The notes: generated by a model from the letters alone, not told the origin. Positions 47,031-56,501 are shown, counted from the stretch's first letter. The stretch is DNA of 64,000 bases from Pandoraea nosoerga (GCF_902459585.1 NZ_CABPSC010000010.1:62001-126000); one strand, 5' to 3'. Made by a program: numbers and translations.

Positions 47031-48518
47031 TCAATGGCCGTATTGCCGCTGTGTCTGTTGCTGTTGGCGGCGAAGCGAGTCGATCATGATCGATGCGGCA
47101 TCGGCCCAGTTTTGCATGCCGTTTGCGCCACCCTGACCGCGTGTTGCACGCACTTGCGCAAGATCGAGACGGGCGCGCGTGTAGTCTTGCGACGCCGCAC
47201 GCGCCAGCCACTTCTCGCTCTCGGCATAGTCACGTTGTGCGAGCTTGCCTTCGAAGTAGATCTCGCCGAGCAGTGTCTGCGCAATCGGATAGCCGGTGCT
47301 CGCCGCGCGCTTGTAGAAGTTGACGGCGGATTTGCCGTCGCGCGGCACGCCGTAGCCGTTCTCGTAGATCATGCCGAGCGTGGTGAGTGCTGCCGCGTCA
47401 TTGCCGCGCTTGCGCAGCGAGGCAATGTCGTTGCGGTCGGCGCGCTGCGCGGCCTGCGTGATACGTAATTCGGCGTCGTCCCAGGCGTTGGCGCGCTGTG
47501 TCTGCGGTGTCTCCTGAGTTTGCTGCGGTGCCGCCGGTTGCGCATTCGCGTTCTCTCGAACCTTCGCCAACTGATCGACCAGATACGGTGGCACGTGGGG
47601 GACGGAGACCGTGCTGCCCGGCGGAGCGGCGGGGGCGGGGGTGGTGCCGCGTGTTGCACCGCCGCGTGTCGCATCGGCCGGCTTGCCCGCAGGCACGTTG
47701 GACGCGACAAGGTACTGTGCGCCAAGCGGCACGTCGCCGATCAGGCCGCTCGAAATCCACGGGCGCTGCTGTCCGCCCGTGAGCTCCGCCACCTGCTGCT
47801 GCACGAGGTCGAGCGTGTGCTTGATCGTGGCGCCGGGCGTCTTCATGTTCATCGCCAGGTAGTAGGCGAATGGACTGTTGTCGGCCGCGCTGCCGAAGCT
47901 TCCGAAGTTACGCATGGAATCGTAAGCAGGCGCCTGATCTGCCGTAGAGAAGGCGATCAATTCACCTTGGCCCACTTTTTCGGGCTTGAGTCCCGGACCG
48001 GCATTGCCGCGCGAGGGAACGCGGCAGGCGTCGATCACCGCAATGAACGACGTGGGGGCCGACGGCATGACCTTGCTGCGCACATAGCCCAGCCGAAGGG
48101 CGCGTTCGAGCAGAATGGGGCGCGTCATCGCGCGAATGGGCACCCCGGCATGCACCGGCACGAGGAAGTTGTCGCCCCCCGACTCGAAACCGTGACCCGC
48201 GAAGTAGAAGAGCGACACTTGCGCCCCCTTGGACGCCTGCGCCAGCCACGCCACTGCGGTCCTGAATTCTTCCTGCGATACATCGGTCGCCACGCGTGTT
48301 TCGAAGCCGAGCTGGCGCAGCGTATCGCTAATGAGCTTGACGTCGTTCGCCGGGGCGATGAGCCGGTCGGCGCCATCGTAGCTGCTGTTGCCTACGACGA
48401 GCGCGACCTTGCGCGCGGGCTGTGGCGCCGGGGCGGCCTGGCTCAGGGTAGGCGACAGGCACGACGCGCACAGCAGGACGAGGGTCAGGCCGCGCAGCAG
48501 CAAGGAGGTCATGGGCAT
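47031..48518 (-). CDS. Secreted caspase-family protease with Sel1 repeats
   Basis: Peptidase C14-like protein of 495 residues. A signal peptide (LLLRGLTLVLLCASCLSPTL, cleaved near residue 28) sends it to the periplasm. The p20 domain has KVALVVGNSSYDG, the catalytic His109 in FYFAGHGFESGG and Cys165 in VIDACRVPSRG. After a Pro/Gln-rich linker (about 290-345) come two or three Sel1/TPR-like repeats (ALTTLGMIYENGYGVPRDG, AQTLLGEIYFEGKLAQRDY). A periplasmic caspase with protein-interaction repeats is unusual. It lies 34 bases after the SulP gene and is the last gene of that minus-strand operon. Confidence 0.9.
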   Translation of the reverse strand: MPMTSLLLRGLTLVLLCASCLSPTLSQAAPAPQPARKVALVVGNSSYDGADRLIAPANDVKLISDTLRQLGFETRVATDVSQEEFRTAVAWLAQASKGAQVSLFYFAGHGFESGGDNFLVPVHAGVPIRAMTRPILLERALRLGYVRSKVMPSAPTSFIAVIDACRVPSRGNAGPGLKPEKVGQGELIAFSTADQAPAYDSMRNFGSFGSAADNSPFAYYLAMNMKTPGATIKHTLDLVQQQVAELTGGQQRPWISSGLIGDVPLGAQYLVASNVPAGKPADATRGGATRGTTPAPAAPPGSTVSVPHVPPYLVDQLAKVRENANAQPAAPQQTQETPQTQRANAWDDAELRITQAAQRADRNDIASLRKRGNDAAALTTLGMIYENGYGVPRDGKSAVNFYKRAASTGYPIAQTLLGEIYFEGKLAQRDYAESEKWLARAASQDYTRARLDLAQVRATRGQGGANGMQNWADAASIMIDSLRRQQQQTQRQYGH

Positions 48519-48552
48519 GGTGACTTGAACGCGTTCGATGGAGACAACGCCG

Positions 48553-50349
48553 TCAGGGCGTGAGCGGCTGCGGGGCGATAACCCCGTCGGCCACCGCGTG
48601 CGCGTCGGGCCTCGGCACGACGATCAGGCGCGAGGGATCGACGAAGTGGGGGAGTGCCTGCGTCATCGGGTGCGCCGACGCAAATGGATGCTTGGGATGC
48701 GATGTCGCGTCGCGCTCGGCCGGGACGCGGAATCGCACATCCGCATGACGCGCAGCGCAGAACTGGGCGAATTGGGCGAGTGAGCGGCAGGCTGTGAGAT
48801 CTGTGCGGACGATGCCCGAGAGATCGAGTACGACAGGCAACGGCGGCAGCGCGCTCAGCGCAACCCCGGGGTGATTGCGCTCGCGCGCCGCGTTGGCGTC
48901 GTCCACCTGAGCGAGCAGCGGTTCGACGACGGCGCTGTCGACGTTGTAGGCGAGCAGGGCACCGCTCAGCGTGGCGATGAGGCTGTTGTCACGTTCGTCG
49001 CTCGTGGCGACGGTGATGGTCAGGCGACGCGGCGTGGGCCACGCGACGAGGGCTCCGAACACGGCACCCACGCCAAAGCCGACCAGTGGCTGGCCCGAGG
49101 CGAGTGTGGCAACGAGTTCGAGCGTGAACAGCCACATCGCGGCGCCGAACAACCGGCGAGGCCGCGCGTCGGAGAATGCGTGACGCGTGATGGTGCGCGC
49201 ACCCTCGTCGATCATGTCGAGCGACATCACGATCACGACCACGGCGACCGCGAGTTTCGGCAGCATGGCCACGAGCCCCACACCGGCCGTGAGCGCGACA
49301 CAGACGAGCACCGCGTGCATGACGGCGGTCCAGCGCGTTTGCGCGCCGCTGGCAATCGCCATGTTCGAGCGCGTGACCGAACCGACGTTGGGCAGCAGGG
49401 CGAGCGCGCCGAGCAGTGTGTTGACCGCCCCGAACGCGAGCAGGTCGCGGTCGACGGTCCCGCGTCTCAACGTGAGCGATTCGATGGACGAGACCGCAAT
49501 CACGGTGTCGAGGGACGACACGAAGCCGATTACGAGGCCGTAGCCGATCGTCAGGGCCAGCGCGTGCGGGCTCACGCCGTGCAGCAGGTCGAACCACACG
49601 CCGGTGTCGACGGGACGCCACGCCGCGAAATCGAGACCGGCCACGCCGATCAGACGACAGGCCGGCGAGGGTGCCGGTAGCGCGCGCAGCGCCAGATAGT
49701 ACGTGCCGGCCGCGACCAGCATGGCGACGAACAACGACAGACCGGCAGGCGGTGCGCCGCTGCGTTTTGTGCGAGCCATACGTTGCGCGAACGCACGCCA
49801 CGCGAAATGACTGGCAATGCCGAGTCCGGCAATCGCCAGCGTGACGATGCCCCAGTCGAGCGTACAGCGCACAAGGAAGTTGACCTGATCGGCCACGGCC
49901 AGCCCGGCCACACCGAAAATCAGACCGGAGAGCACCGGCGCGGGCACCTTGCGCACGAACGACCCGCCATGACGCAAGCCGATCACCATCTGCATCAGTC
50001 CGGAGATCAGCACCGCCACCCCGGCCAGCGTGAGGATCGGTCGCATGCCCTGCGCCGCCATCGCCGGATCGGCTACCAGTGCCCCTACCAAATTCGATAG
50101 GAAGAGTGTCGACGCGACGCGCGGACCCGATATCATCGGCCGCGTACCGGCACCCAGCGAGGCAAGGGCGATGCCGATCACGGCCGTCAGGATACCGATC
50201 AAAATGCCGAAGGCGGCCGCTTGCGGGCCGGGCAACGCGGAGGTGGCTTGTGCGCCGAGCGCAATGTATTCGGTGGTGCAGCCGAGCGTGACGACCAGTG
50301 CGGCCAGTGCCTCCTGGCCCCAGCGCACGCGAGGTTGCGGCGAGCTCAT
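48553..50349 (-). CDS. SulP-family transporter with C-terminal STAS domain
   Basis: Inner-membrane anion transporter-like protein of 598 residues with 10-12 hydrophobic segments, the SulP-like block MISGPRVASTLFLSNLVGA, and FVSSLDTVIAVSSIESLTL further on. The C-terminal cytoplasmic STAS domain contains LPVVLDLSGIVRTDLTACRS. The substrate is unknown. ATG 50349 overlaps the upstream stop (ATGA) and is preferred; ATG 50358 (MPRMSS) is an alternative. Confidence 0.85.
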   Translation of the reverse strand: MSSPQPRVRWGQEALAALVVTLGCTTEYIALGAQATSALPGPQAAAFGILIGILTAVIGIALASLGAGTRPMISGPRVASTLFLSNLVGALVADPAMAAQGMRPILTLAGVAVLISGLMQMVIGLRHGGSFVRKVPAPVLSGLIFGVAGLAVADQVNFLVRCTLDWGIVTLAIAGLGIASHFAWRAFAQRMARTKRSGAPPAGLSLFVAMLVAAGTYYLALRALPAPSPACRLIGVAGLDFAAWRPVDTGVWFDLLHGVSPHALALTIGYGLVIGFVSSLDTVIAVSSIESLTLRRGTVDRDLLAFGAVNTLLGALALLPNVGSVTRSNMAIASGAQTRWTAVMHAVLVCVALTAGVGLVAMLPKLAVAVVVIVMSLDMIDEGARTITRHAFSDARPRRLFGAAMWLFTLELVATLASGQPLVGFGVGAVFGALVAWPTPRRLTITVATSDERDNSLIATLSGALLAYNVDSAVVEPLLAQVDDANAARERNHPGVALSALPPLPVVLDLSGIVRTDLTACRSLAQFAQFCAARHADVRFRVPAERDATSHPKHPFASAHPMTQALPHFVDPSRLIVVPRPDAHAVADGVIAPQPLTP

Positions 50350-50720
50350 GCGCGGCATTGCGGGTTTGCCGCCACACGGGCAACCCCGTTGGCGCGCGAG
50401 GTGGCTTGCAGGGCGTCGTCGAGCGACAGTGCCGGGAAGTGCAACTGCCATGCGCCGTTTTCGTTGGGGCCGTAGGTGACCACGGCGCCGTATTGCGTCA
50501 GAAACTCGTTGAGATTGGCGAGCGAAGCCTGCGGACCGAACCAGGCCTGGACTTCACCGCAGATGCCGTCGCCGGCACCTCGCCGGGCGGCTTCGCCGTG
50601 GCTGCCACTGAGCGTGGCGGCTGCGTGGCCGAGTCCGAGGGTGAGGCCGGCCAGTGCCAGCAGCAGGGCAAGCACAAAAGCGGTCTTGCTGTTGATCCAG
50701 TCGGCAATCGTATCGAACAC
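50346..50720 (-). CDS. Small membrane-anchored protein of unknown function
   Basis: 124 residues from GTG 50720 (GGGAGAG upstream). One N-terminal transmembrane helix (TAFVLALLLALAGLTLGLGHA, residues 13-33) precedes a periplasmic domain with two cysteines (GICGEVQAWFG and the C-terminal NPQCRA). I do not recognise the family. It is the first gene of the operon with the SulP transporter and the caspase. Confidence 0.7.
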   Translation of the reverse strand: MFDTIADWINSKTAFVLALLLALAGLTLGLGHAAATLSGSHGEAARRGAGDGICGEVQAWFGPQASLANLNEFLTQYGAVVTYGPNENGAWQLHFPALSLDDALQATSRANGVARVAANPQCRA

Positions 50721-50935
50721 GTTCGCTCTCCCCAGGCAGCGCGGCGGTGGCGCGCATGGCGTGAGAGCACGGTTGGCGCCTTGTTTTGAGTGCGCCGAGC
50801 ATAGCAGAGAATGGCAGACCGAAAAATACCGTTGCGTGCGCAACACGGGCGTAGCGCCCAGCCCGTCTCGTCATCGTTTCGGTAGTTTCGATGTGAGAGA
50901 ATCGGGCGCCAGATTTGAGAAATCAAACAACTAGA

Positions 50936-51832
50936 ATGAAACGAATTGAACACGGGAAGTGCGGTGCGGGCTGGGGTGCCCGCACGGCAATGCGGCGCGC
51001 AGGACTGCTGAGCGTCATTGTCACGACTTTCACGCTCGGCGGTTGTGCCGTGACGAAAAACAGTCAGGGCAACACGGTCTACGGCATCGATCAGGCGAGC
51101 CTTTTCGGTACGGTGGTCGACACCTTCAAGCTGGCTGACGGCTCGGAAGGCAATCTGCGCCGCAGCAACGGTCAGTACTCACTCAAGCTCGAACGCTACA
51201 TGCGCGTGCTGCCGTTGCAGAACGCGATCACCGCACGCGTGGTGCGCAATGAGGTGATCGGCGACCGCTCCGTTGTGGTGGTCGAAACGCAGGAGCGCAA
51301 CTGCCCGTTCAAGTACGTGCTTTACGCCATTCAGGACAGCGATGTACTTGGCTGGACGTTCGGCAACTGCGCGGACCGTCCGCGTGCCGATCTGATCGAC
51401 CAGGGGCGCGCGCTCGTGTTCGACTTCCCGGGCAACGGCCGCCTCGTGCGCCACACCTATACCGACAGCCGTCTGCTGCAATCGGCCATCCCGGTGCCGC
51501 CGGGTGTCGACGTCCGTCGCAAGCCGTTCGCCGATGCGTCGCTCAAGGCCATCGACGACCCGGCCGACGCCAATCGCTTCATTCCCGCGCCGCCGCAGGC
51601 CGCTGGCGCGACGGCGAACAACAATCCGGCGCCCGCGCGTCATGCGCCCGCACGCCGTCAGGCGCGCAACACCGGCACGACGGCGCCGGCCAACAATGCG
51701 CCGGCACCGAACACGCCCACGACCGTGGCGTCGTCCGGCCGCACCGTGCCGGGATTGCCGAGTGCCCCCAGCGCCGGGCTGACATTCGGCGCTGAAGAAG
51801 TCAAACCCGTTCGAGTCGACCTGCGGAACTGA
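50936..51832 (+). CDS. Putative lipoprotein
   Basis: 298 residues. The signal ends in the lipobox LGGC (MRRAGLLSVIVTTFTLGGC with Cys37 counting from ATG 50936; a start at 50990 would give a shorter signal). The domain at about 45-200 contains NCPFKYVLYAIQDSDVLGW and is not recognised. Residues 215-275 are Ala/Pro/Asn-rich and low in complexity. Divergent from the caspase operon, and followed after two bases by a membrane protein gene. Confidence 0.75.
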   Translation: MKRIEHGKCGAGWGARTAMRRAGLLSVIVTTFTLGGCAVTKNSQGNTVYGIDQASLFGTVVDTFKLADGSEGNLRRSNGQYSLKLERYMRVLPLQNAITARVVRNEVIGDRSVVVVETQERNCPFKYVLYAIQDSDVLGWTFGNCADRPRADLIDQGRALVFDFPGNGRLVRHTYTDSRLLQSAIPVPPGVDVRRKPFADASLKAIDDPADANRFIPAPPQAAGATANNNPAPARHAPARRQARNTGTTAPANNAPAPNTPTTVASSGRTVPGLPSAPSAGLTFGAEEVKPVRVDLRN

Positions 51833-51834
51833 TC

Positions 51835-53415
51835 GTGCGCAATACCCTGCTGAAACAGACGGCGTTTCTGATCGCCCTCACGCTGGTCTACCTGACTTTC
51901 GAACTCGGCTTCAACGGGCGCCTGCTCGACGTGGTGGGCGGCACCGCCACCATCGACGATGTGCATCACATCGAAGTCTACGGGCGCACGCTCTCGGGCA
52001 TTGCGGCGGCGCTGTTCGTGCTGCAATGGCTCATGGGCAAGCGTACGAGGAGTGGCAAGGACGGCGGCAAGGATGGCGGCAAGAAGTCGCCCGGCTTGCG
52101 CACCATCGGCATTGCGTGCCTCGTGACCATCGTCGTGGTGTATTTCGCCATCAAGACCTTCGTCGACGTGCTGGTGACCACACGCGACGCCGAGTTCCGT
52201 CGCATTGCCGCGAACACGATTCTGTTGCAACGCTCGCTCGTCGAGGGACGTCTGCAACTGGACGGTCTCACGGGCAACGACACGGTGTTCGCCAAGCCGC
52301 AGGGCAAGGCGTTTTTGGCGCTGTTCCCGGTGCTGGCCGTGTCGGTCGACCGGCTCGACGAGAAGACCCGCGCGGTCAAGGCGACGCTGGTGCGCGAAGC
52401 GGTGCGCCGCGAGATCGGCGGCGCGAAGGGCTACTACGACAACTATCGTGACGCGATGAAGCGCCTGCACGACGACTGGAGCAAGTACGCCGCGATCATT
52501 CCCGATGGCGATTCCGGTCTGATCGCCGAGCAACAGCGCGCGTGGAACGACTATCGCGCCCGCTTGTCGCGCCGTGGCTGGCAGCCGGAGACGGTGCCGT
52601 TCTACGCGCGCGGCAAGGTGAGCGCGAGTGTTCGCCGCGATCTGCCTGCGCTGCCCGGCAACTGGCATCCGGGCGATATGGTGTCGTTCTATCGTGCGGT
52701 TGCGGTGAAGTACCGTCAGCAGGCCGCGCGCAAGGTCCACAGCGTGGAAGTCGGCGGCGAGACGATTCCGCCGGGGCTCTCGTACGAAGCGTTCGTGGCC
52801 CGTGCGGGCGTGCAGAAGGAACTGCGCAAATCGCTCGGTCTGCCCGCGAGCGCCACAGTGCAGCCGTCGTACGCCAGCACCGAAGCATTCGGTCAGTTGT
52901 TCGACGCCTTCTCCGACGAGCAGGCGCGCTTGCAGATGAGCAAATACGATGCGAAGCCCGCCGACTTCGAGGATGGCGGCAAGTACGCGCAGGAAGGCAT
53001 CGACGCCACGCGGGCAGCCATCGTGCCCGCCGTCGCACTGTTCTTCTCGCTGTTGGGCGCCATCGCACACTTCTCCAAACTGTTGTTCCTGAGCGCCAAG
53101 TGCCTGATGCTCATGCGCACCGGCCCGGATGGCGAGTTGAGCCGCCGCGCCTCGCGCACGGCGCTCGCCGTACTCTTCTGCGCGATGATCGGGGTGTGGT
53201 CGATCCTGTCGATGGCGTCGAACGACATTACCCGCAGCGACTTGTTCGGCCAGATGATGTCGTGGGCGCGCACGGGAGCCTCGGGCGGTCGTGCGCTGAC
53301 CAACATCGCGCATGTGGTCGTGGTGGGACAGGGCTACGGTTATCCGCTCAACGAAGCGATTCGCAAGGATGTTCTGCAAGGGCTGAACTATGGCTATCAC
53401 CCGGCTGCGCACTAA
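51835..53415 (+). CDS. Polytopic membrane protein of unknown function
   Basis: 526 residues, GTG start two bases after the preceding stop. Hydrophobic segments lie at about 8-27, 45-62 and 90-112, then a long soluble region (115-390, periplasmic or cytoplasmic), and two or three more segments at about 395-480. A Lys/Gly-rich insert (RTRSGKDGGKDGGKKS) follows the second helix. No family recognised. It overlaps the GDPD gene by 26 bases, which suggests coupling. Confidence 0.75.
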   Translation: MRNTLLKQTAFLIALTLVYLTFELGFNGRLLDVVGGTATIDDVHHIEVYGRTLSGIAAALFVLQWLMGKRTRSGKDGGKDGGKKSPGLRTIGIACLVTIVVVYFAIKTFVDVLVTTRDAEFRRIAANTILLQRSLVEGRLQLDGLTGNDTVFAKPQGKAFLALFPVLAVSVDRLDEKTRAVKATLVREAVRREIGGAKGYYDNYRDAMKRLHDDWSKYAAIIPDGDSGLIAEQQRAWNDYRARLSRRGWQPETVPFYARGKVSASVRRDLPALPGNWHPGDMVSFYRAVAVKYRQQAARKVHSVEVGGETIPPGLSYEAFVARAGVQKELRKSLGLPASATVQPSYASTEAFGQLFDAFSDEQARLQMSKYDAKPADFEDGGKYAQEGIDATRAAIVPAVALFFSLLGAIAHFSKLLFLSAKCLMLMRTGPDGELSRRASRTALAVLFCAMIGVWSILSMASNDITRSDLFGQMMSWARTGASGGRALTNIAHVVVVGQGYGYPLNEAIRKDVLQGLNYGYHPAAH

Positions 53416-54322
53416 CACCGCCGCGCTTGCGTTGACGGTACTGGCGGTGGCGGCCTCGCCGTCGTATGCCGCCTGTCTCGGCATGCAGATTCACGCGCAT
53501 CGCGGCTCGGCTGCCGACCCCGAGAACTCCGGCAGCGCGCTGCGCAGCGGCTACGCCGGGAAATGGGACGGTGTGGAGACTGACATGCAGCAGTTGTCCG
53601 ACGGTACCTGGGTGCTGCATCACGACCTGCGCACGGGCCGCTCCGTGCTCGCGGGCGCACCGCGTCCGGTGGCTCAGCTCACGAGTGCCGAGTGGCGTGC
53701 CGCACGCATGACGCTCAATGGCCGGCCGACTGCCGAGGCGCCGCCGTTTCTGTCCGACGCCCTTGCCATCGCAAGCCGCTATCCGGGCAAGACGCTCAAC
53801 GCGGAAATCAAGGAAGTCGTCGGCAACTGTGCACCGATTCAGGGGCTGGTGGCGCAGATGCGCCAGGGCATCTCGCATGGCAACTGGTTCCTGACGTCCG
53901 GGTTGTTGCATAACCTGCGCTGCGCGCGCACGTCCGATGCTCAGGGGTATATGGGGCTGATCGTGTTCGATGGGCGCAATGCCGAGGCGGCGGCGTCGAA
54001 CCGCTGGACGAAGATGATTGCCAAGCACGCCAAGGCCCCCGTGCTCGACCGGAACTGGATGAACCGGCTGGTCGCAGAGCTTGGCCTGCCAGCCGGCATT
54101 CACGTCGACGCGCGCACCATGGACGCCAACCCGGATCTGCTGGCAGACGCCACGGCCTCAGGGCTGGCGGTCTTCGCCTATGCGGTGCAGGGAGACGCCG
54201 CGCTTGCGGACGCCATCGGCCGGGCGCGGGCACGCACCGGGAAACTGCCGAGTGGTGCGGTGATCGATGGCGATGCCGACGCTTTTTGCCGTCGCGTTGC
54301 GAGCACCACCGGCCTGCACTGA
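53390..54322 (+). CDS. Periplasmic glycerophosphodiester phosphodiesterase-like protein
   Basis: GDPD-family protein of 310 residues with a Sec signal (LALTVLAVAASPSYA). It has the catalytic HAHRGSAADPENS (His-Arg and Glu), WDGVETDMQQLSDGTWVLHHD (metal Glu/Asp and second His) and LNAEIKE. The family hydrolyses glycerophosphodiesters to glycerol-3-phosphate and an alcohol. Here it is in one unit with a lipoprotein and a membrane protein, so envelope lipid turnover is plausible. Confidence 0.88.
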   Translation: MAITRLRTNTAALALTVLAVAASPSYAACLGMQIHAHRGSAADPENSGSALRSGYAGKWDGVETDMQQLSDGTWVLHHDLRTGRSVLAGAPRPVAQLTSAEWRAARMTLNGRPTAEAPPFLSDALAIASRYPGKTLNAEIKEVVGNCAPIQGLVAQMRQGISHGNWFLTSGLLHNLRCARTSDAQGYMGLIVFDGRNAEAAASNRWTKMIAKHAKAPVLDRNWMNRLVAELGLPAGIHVDARTMDANPDLLADATASGLAVFAYAVQGDAALADAIGRARARTGKLPSGAVIDGDADAFCRRVASTTGLH

Positions 54323-54343
54323 GTCGTCGTGACGTAAAACCTT

Positions 54344-54374
54344 TCCGGTTTTCCGCTTCTGCTGCGAATAGGGG
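54344..54374 (+). promoter_or_regulatory. Candidate ECF-sigma promoter, copy 1
   Basis: TCCGGTTTT (54344-54352), 12 bases, CGAATAGGGG (54365-54374). The same two elements with the same spacing occur at 56502-56532. It lies about 90 bases before the YbjN-family gene, and the leader between holds the 8-bp hairpin CCCGCCGG/CCGGCGGG. Confidence 0.65.
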
Positions 54375-54465
54375 ATGTCGGCGCCTTGCCGCCAGCCCGC
54401 CGGTCACCGCCGGCGGGTCCATCCCGATCGCATTCGGATCTCTTGCGGATCCTCAGGAGCCAGCC

Positions 54466-54900
54466 ATGCATCAAGCCATTCCGACCCTGCTCGATTACTT
54501 CAAGCGCGAGGGCTATGTCGCCCATGTGGACGACGACGGCGACATCGTCTTCAAGCGTGAAGGCATGAACTACGCCCTGTGTTTCGATCGCGAGGACCCG
54601 GAATTCTCCAAGTTGCTCCTGCCCAACGTGTGGTGTATCGATACGCCGCAGGAGCGGGCGTTTGTGTTGCACGCCATGAACGAGATCAATCGTCGCTACA
54701 AAGCCATCAAGATCCACACCGTTGACGACCAGGTGTGGCTGGCCGTCGAGATGTGGCTCGTCGATCAGGCCGACTGGACGGAGCACCTGCCGCGTGCGGT
54801 GCGGGCGTTGTCGCATGCGCTGTTCCGGTTTGCGGAGCAGATGCGGATCTCGGTAGAGGAGGCACGTGGGGCCAATGAGACACTGCGGCTGAATCACTGA
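54466..54900 (+). CDS. YbjN-domain protein
   Basis: Cytoplasmic protein of 144 residues with the YbjN-like fold (ALCFDREDPEFSKLLLPNVW, then VLHAMNEINRRYKAIKIHT), a chaperone-like family (type III secretion-chaperone fold) of uncertain role. Ribosome-binding site CAGGAG. It is preceded by the shared promoter element and followed by the ECF sigma gene, suggesting membership in that regulon. Confidence 0.8.
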   Translation: MHQAIPTLLDYFKREGYVAHVDDDGDIVFKREGMNYALCFDREDPEFSKLLLPNVWCIDTPQERAFVLHAMNEINRRYKAIKIHTVDDQVWLAVEMWLVDQADWTEHLPRAVRALSHALFRFAEQMRISVEEARGANETLRLNH

Positions 54901-54962
54901 TTCAAGCGGGGACGGTACGGCGCGGATCACGTAGAATTCGCGCTGGACTACGCCCTGCCCGC

Positions 54963-55733
54963 ATGAAAAGCGACGACATCGACAACGAAGAACTGACGCG
55001 CCTGCTGCGCAAGTTCGGTAAAGCCGGAGACCGCAGCCGCGAGGCGCTTGCGGCACACCGCAAATTCTACGATCACATTGCCCGCGTGCTCGACCGCCAG
55101 GCATTGCAGGCGACCAATTACAACGAAGATCTGGCCGTCACCGCAGTGCAGGACGCCTGGCTGCGCATTCTGCGCAAGGCCGAGACCTACGATCCGGCCC
55201 GCGCTACGGTCAAGACTTGGGTCAAAGACATCACGTACAAATGCGCGATCGATGTCTTGCGCAAGCACTACAAGCACAATCGCAATACCCCCCTGTCCAA
55301 TGAGGATGCTGCGTCGGCCAAGGCCGATGGCGACGCCATGGCCACCCCTACCGGTGCCGGCCACTGGCTCGCAACCGCGCCTGTTTCCGATCCTGACGAA
55401 ACCGCCTGCGACTTGCCGTCACCGGAAGACCGCGCCTACGGTTCGCAACTGGATCGCGTGATGCGCGCCTGTCTCAACACATTGCCGACCGGCGACGGGC
55501 CGAACTACCGGCTGGCAATGGAGCTCACGCTGGAGGAAGAACTGAGCTACGCAGACATGACCGTGCGCTTGCAGGAACAGACGCCGCCCGGGGTGCTCAT
55601 CAATGCCGAACAGGTGCGCGGCTGGGTCCGGGCGGCCACGCAGCGTATGCGTCGGTGTGTGTCGGCGAAACTCGGCTGGGAGCGTCCGAAGCGAGGCGGC
55701 CCGGCCACGGATCAAATGGAGACGCGCGCATGA
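54963..55733 (+). CDS. ECF-type RNA polymerase sigma factor
   Basis: 256 residues. Region 2 is clear: DLAVTAVQDAWLRILRKAET, followed by VKTWVKDITYKCAIDVLRKH, which matches the core-binding and -10-recognition helices. The linker (about 105-155) is long, and region 4 (LSYADMTVRLQEQT..., VRGWVRAATQRMRR, about 175-240) is divergent with a stretched helix-turn-helix. The gene is coupled to a membrane anti-sigma gene (ATGA overlap). The two shared promoter elements nearby are probable targets. Confidence 0.82.
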   Translation: MKSDDIDNEELTRLLRKFGKAGDRSREALAAHRKFYDHIARVLDRQALQATNYNEDLAVTAVQDAWLRILRKAETYDPARATVKTWVKDITYKCAIDVLRKHYKHNRNTPLSNEDAASAKADGDAMATPTGAGHWLATAPVSDPDETACDLPSPEDRAYGSQLDRVMRACLNTLPTGDGPNYRLAMELTLEEELSYADMTVRLQEQTPPGVLINAEQVRGWVRAATQRMRRCVSAKLGWERPKRGGPATDQMETRA

Positions 55734-56377
55734 CGAACGACGATCAGGACCGCTTCCGCGCGCTGGCACTGCTGTATGTCTGCGGCAAGGTCGACGACAC
55801 CGAGTCGGCATGGATGAAGCAGAAATTGGCGGCGCATCCCGAATGGCAGGCGGTGCTCGACGAGGAGCAGCGCTTTGCCGACGCCACCCGCGACGCCATC
55901 GATGCAAGCTACGCCGAGCATCGTCCGCTGGTGGCATTCGATGAGCTGCCCACGCTGGCGCCGGAGCGCGGCGCACTGTCGTTGGCGGAGCGCTTGCGTG
56001 CGTGGTGGACGCGTCCGATACCGCGCGGCTGGGCGTTCGCCTCTCTCGCCGCACTGGTGCTGGTGGCCGGTACACAGACGATGCGTCTGGCCGAAATGGC
56101 ATCGACGTCCGAAGACAACGGCGCAAGCGCGATGCGTGGCGCACCGGTGTCTCCTGCGCCGGGTGTGCCGATGGTTCAGGTGATCTTCGCAGACGGCACG
56201 ACCGTCGCGCAACTGCGCAAGGCGATAGGCGATCTGCAACTGGATATCGTGCGCGGTCCCGACGAGGACGGCATGATCTGGCTCGCAGTGCCCACGGGGA
56301 ACGCTGCGAAGGCGCTCACGGATCTCAAGGCGACGGGGCTGCTGTCATACGGCGAAGTGGTGGACGACCCGCACTGA
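55730..56377 (+). CDS. Putative anti-sigma factor, single-pass membrane protein
   Basis: 215 residues: an N-terminal cytoplasmic helical domain (LLYVCGKVDDTESAWMKQKL, like a putative zinc-finger/ASD anti-sigma but without the Zn ligands), a transmembrane helix near 103-120 (RGWAFASLAALVLVAG) and a periplasmic domain with a ferredoxin-like pattern (VQVIFADGTTVAQLRKAIGD, MIWLAVPTGNAAKAL). Topology and coupling to the sigma gene support the call. How the signal is sensed is unknown. Confidence 0.75.
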   Translation: MTNDDQDRFRALALLYVCGKVDDTESAWMKQKLAAHPEWQAVLDEEQRFADATRDAIDASYAEHRPLVAFDELPTLAPERGALSLAERLRAWWTRPIPRGWAFASLAALVLVAGTQTMRLAEMASTSEDNGASAMRGAPVSPAPGVPMVQVIFADGTTVAQLRKAIGDLQLDIVRGPDEDGMIWLAVPTGNAAKALTDLKATGLLSYGEVVDDPH

Positions 56378-56413
56378 CCGGGGGGGCGCTGCTGCGCATC
56401 GACACGCACGATC

Positions 56414-56440
56414 AAGGGGGCTTCGGCCCCCTTTGCTTTT
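56414..56440 (+). terminator. Terminator of the sigma/anti-sigma operon
   Basis: Perfect 8-bp stem AAGGGGGC / GCCCCCTT with a TTCG loop, followed by TGCTTTT. It lies 36 bases after the anti-sigma stop. Confidence 0.93.
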
Positions 56441-56501
56441 GTCCGCGCGCCTATCGCGTCGCGCGGGGATTTCGCCCGCGAAAATATTTCTCAGATTCTC
56501 T

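Noticed and set aside
51658-53484. Minus-strand open frame opposite the 51.8 kb membrane protein gene
   Set aside because: No domain, Arg/Ala/Leu-rich shadow; the plus strand has tight spacing with neighbours, membrane helices and coupling.
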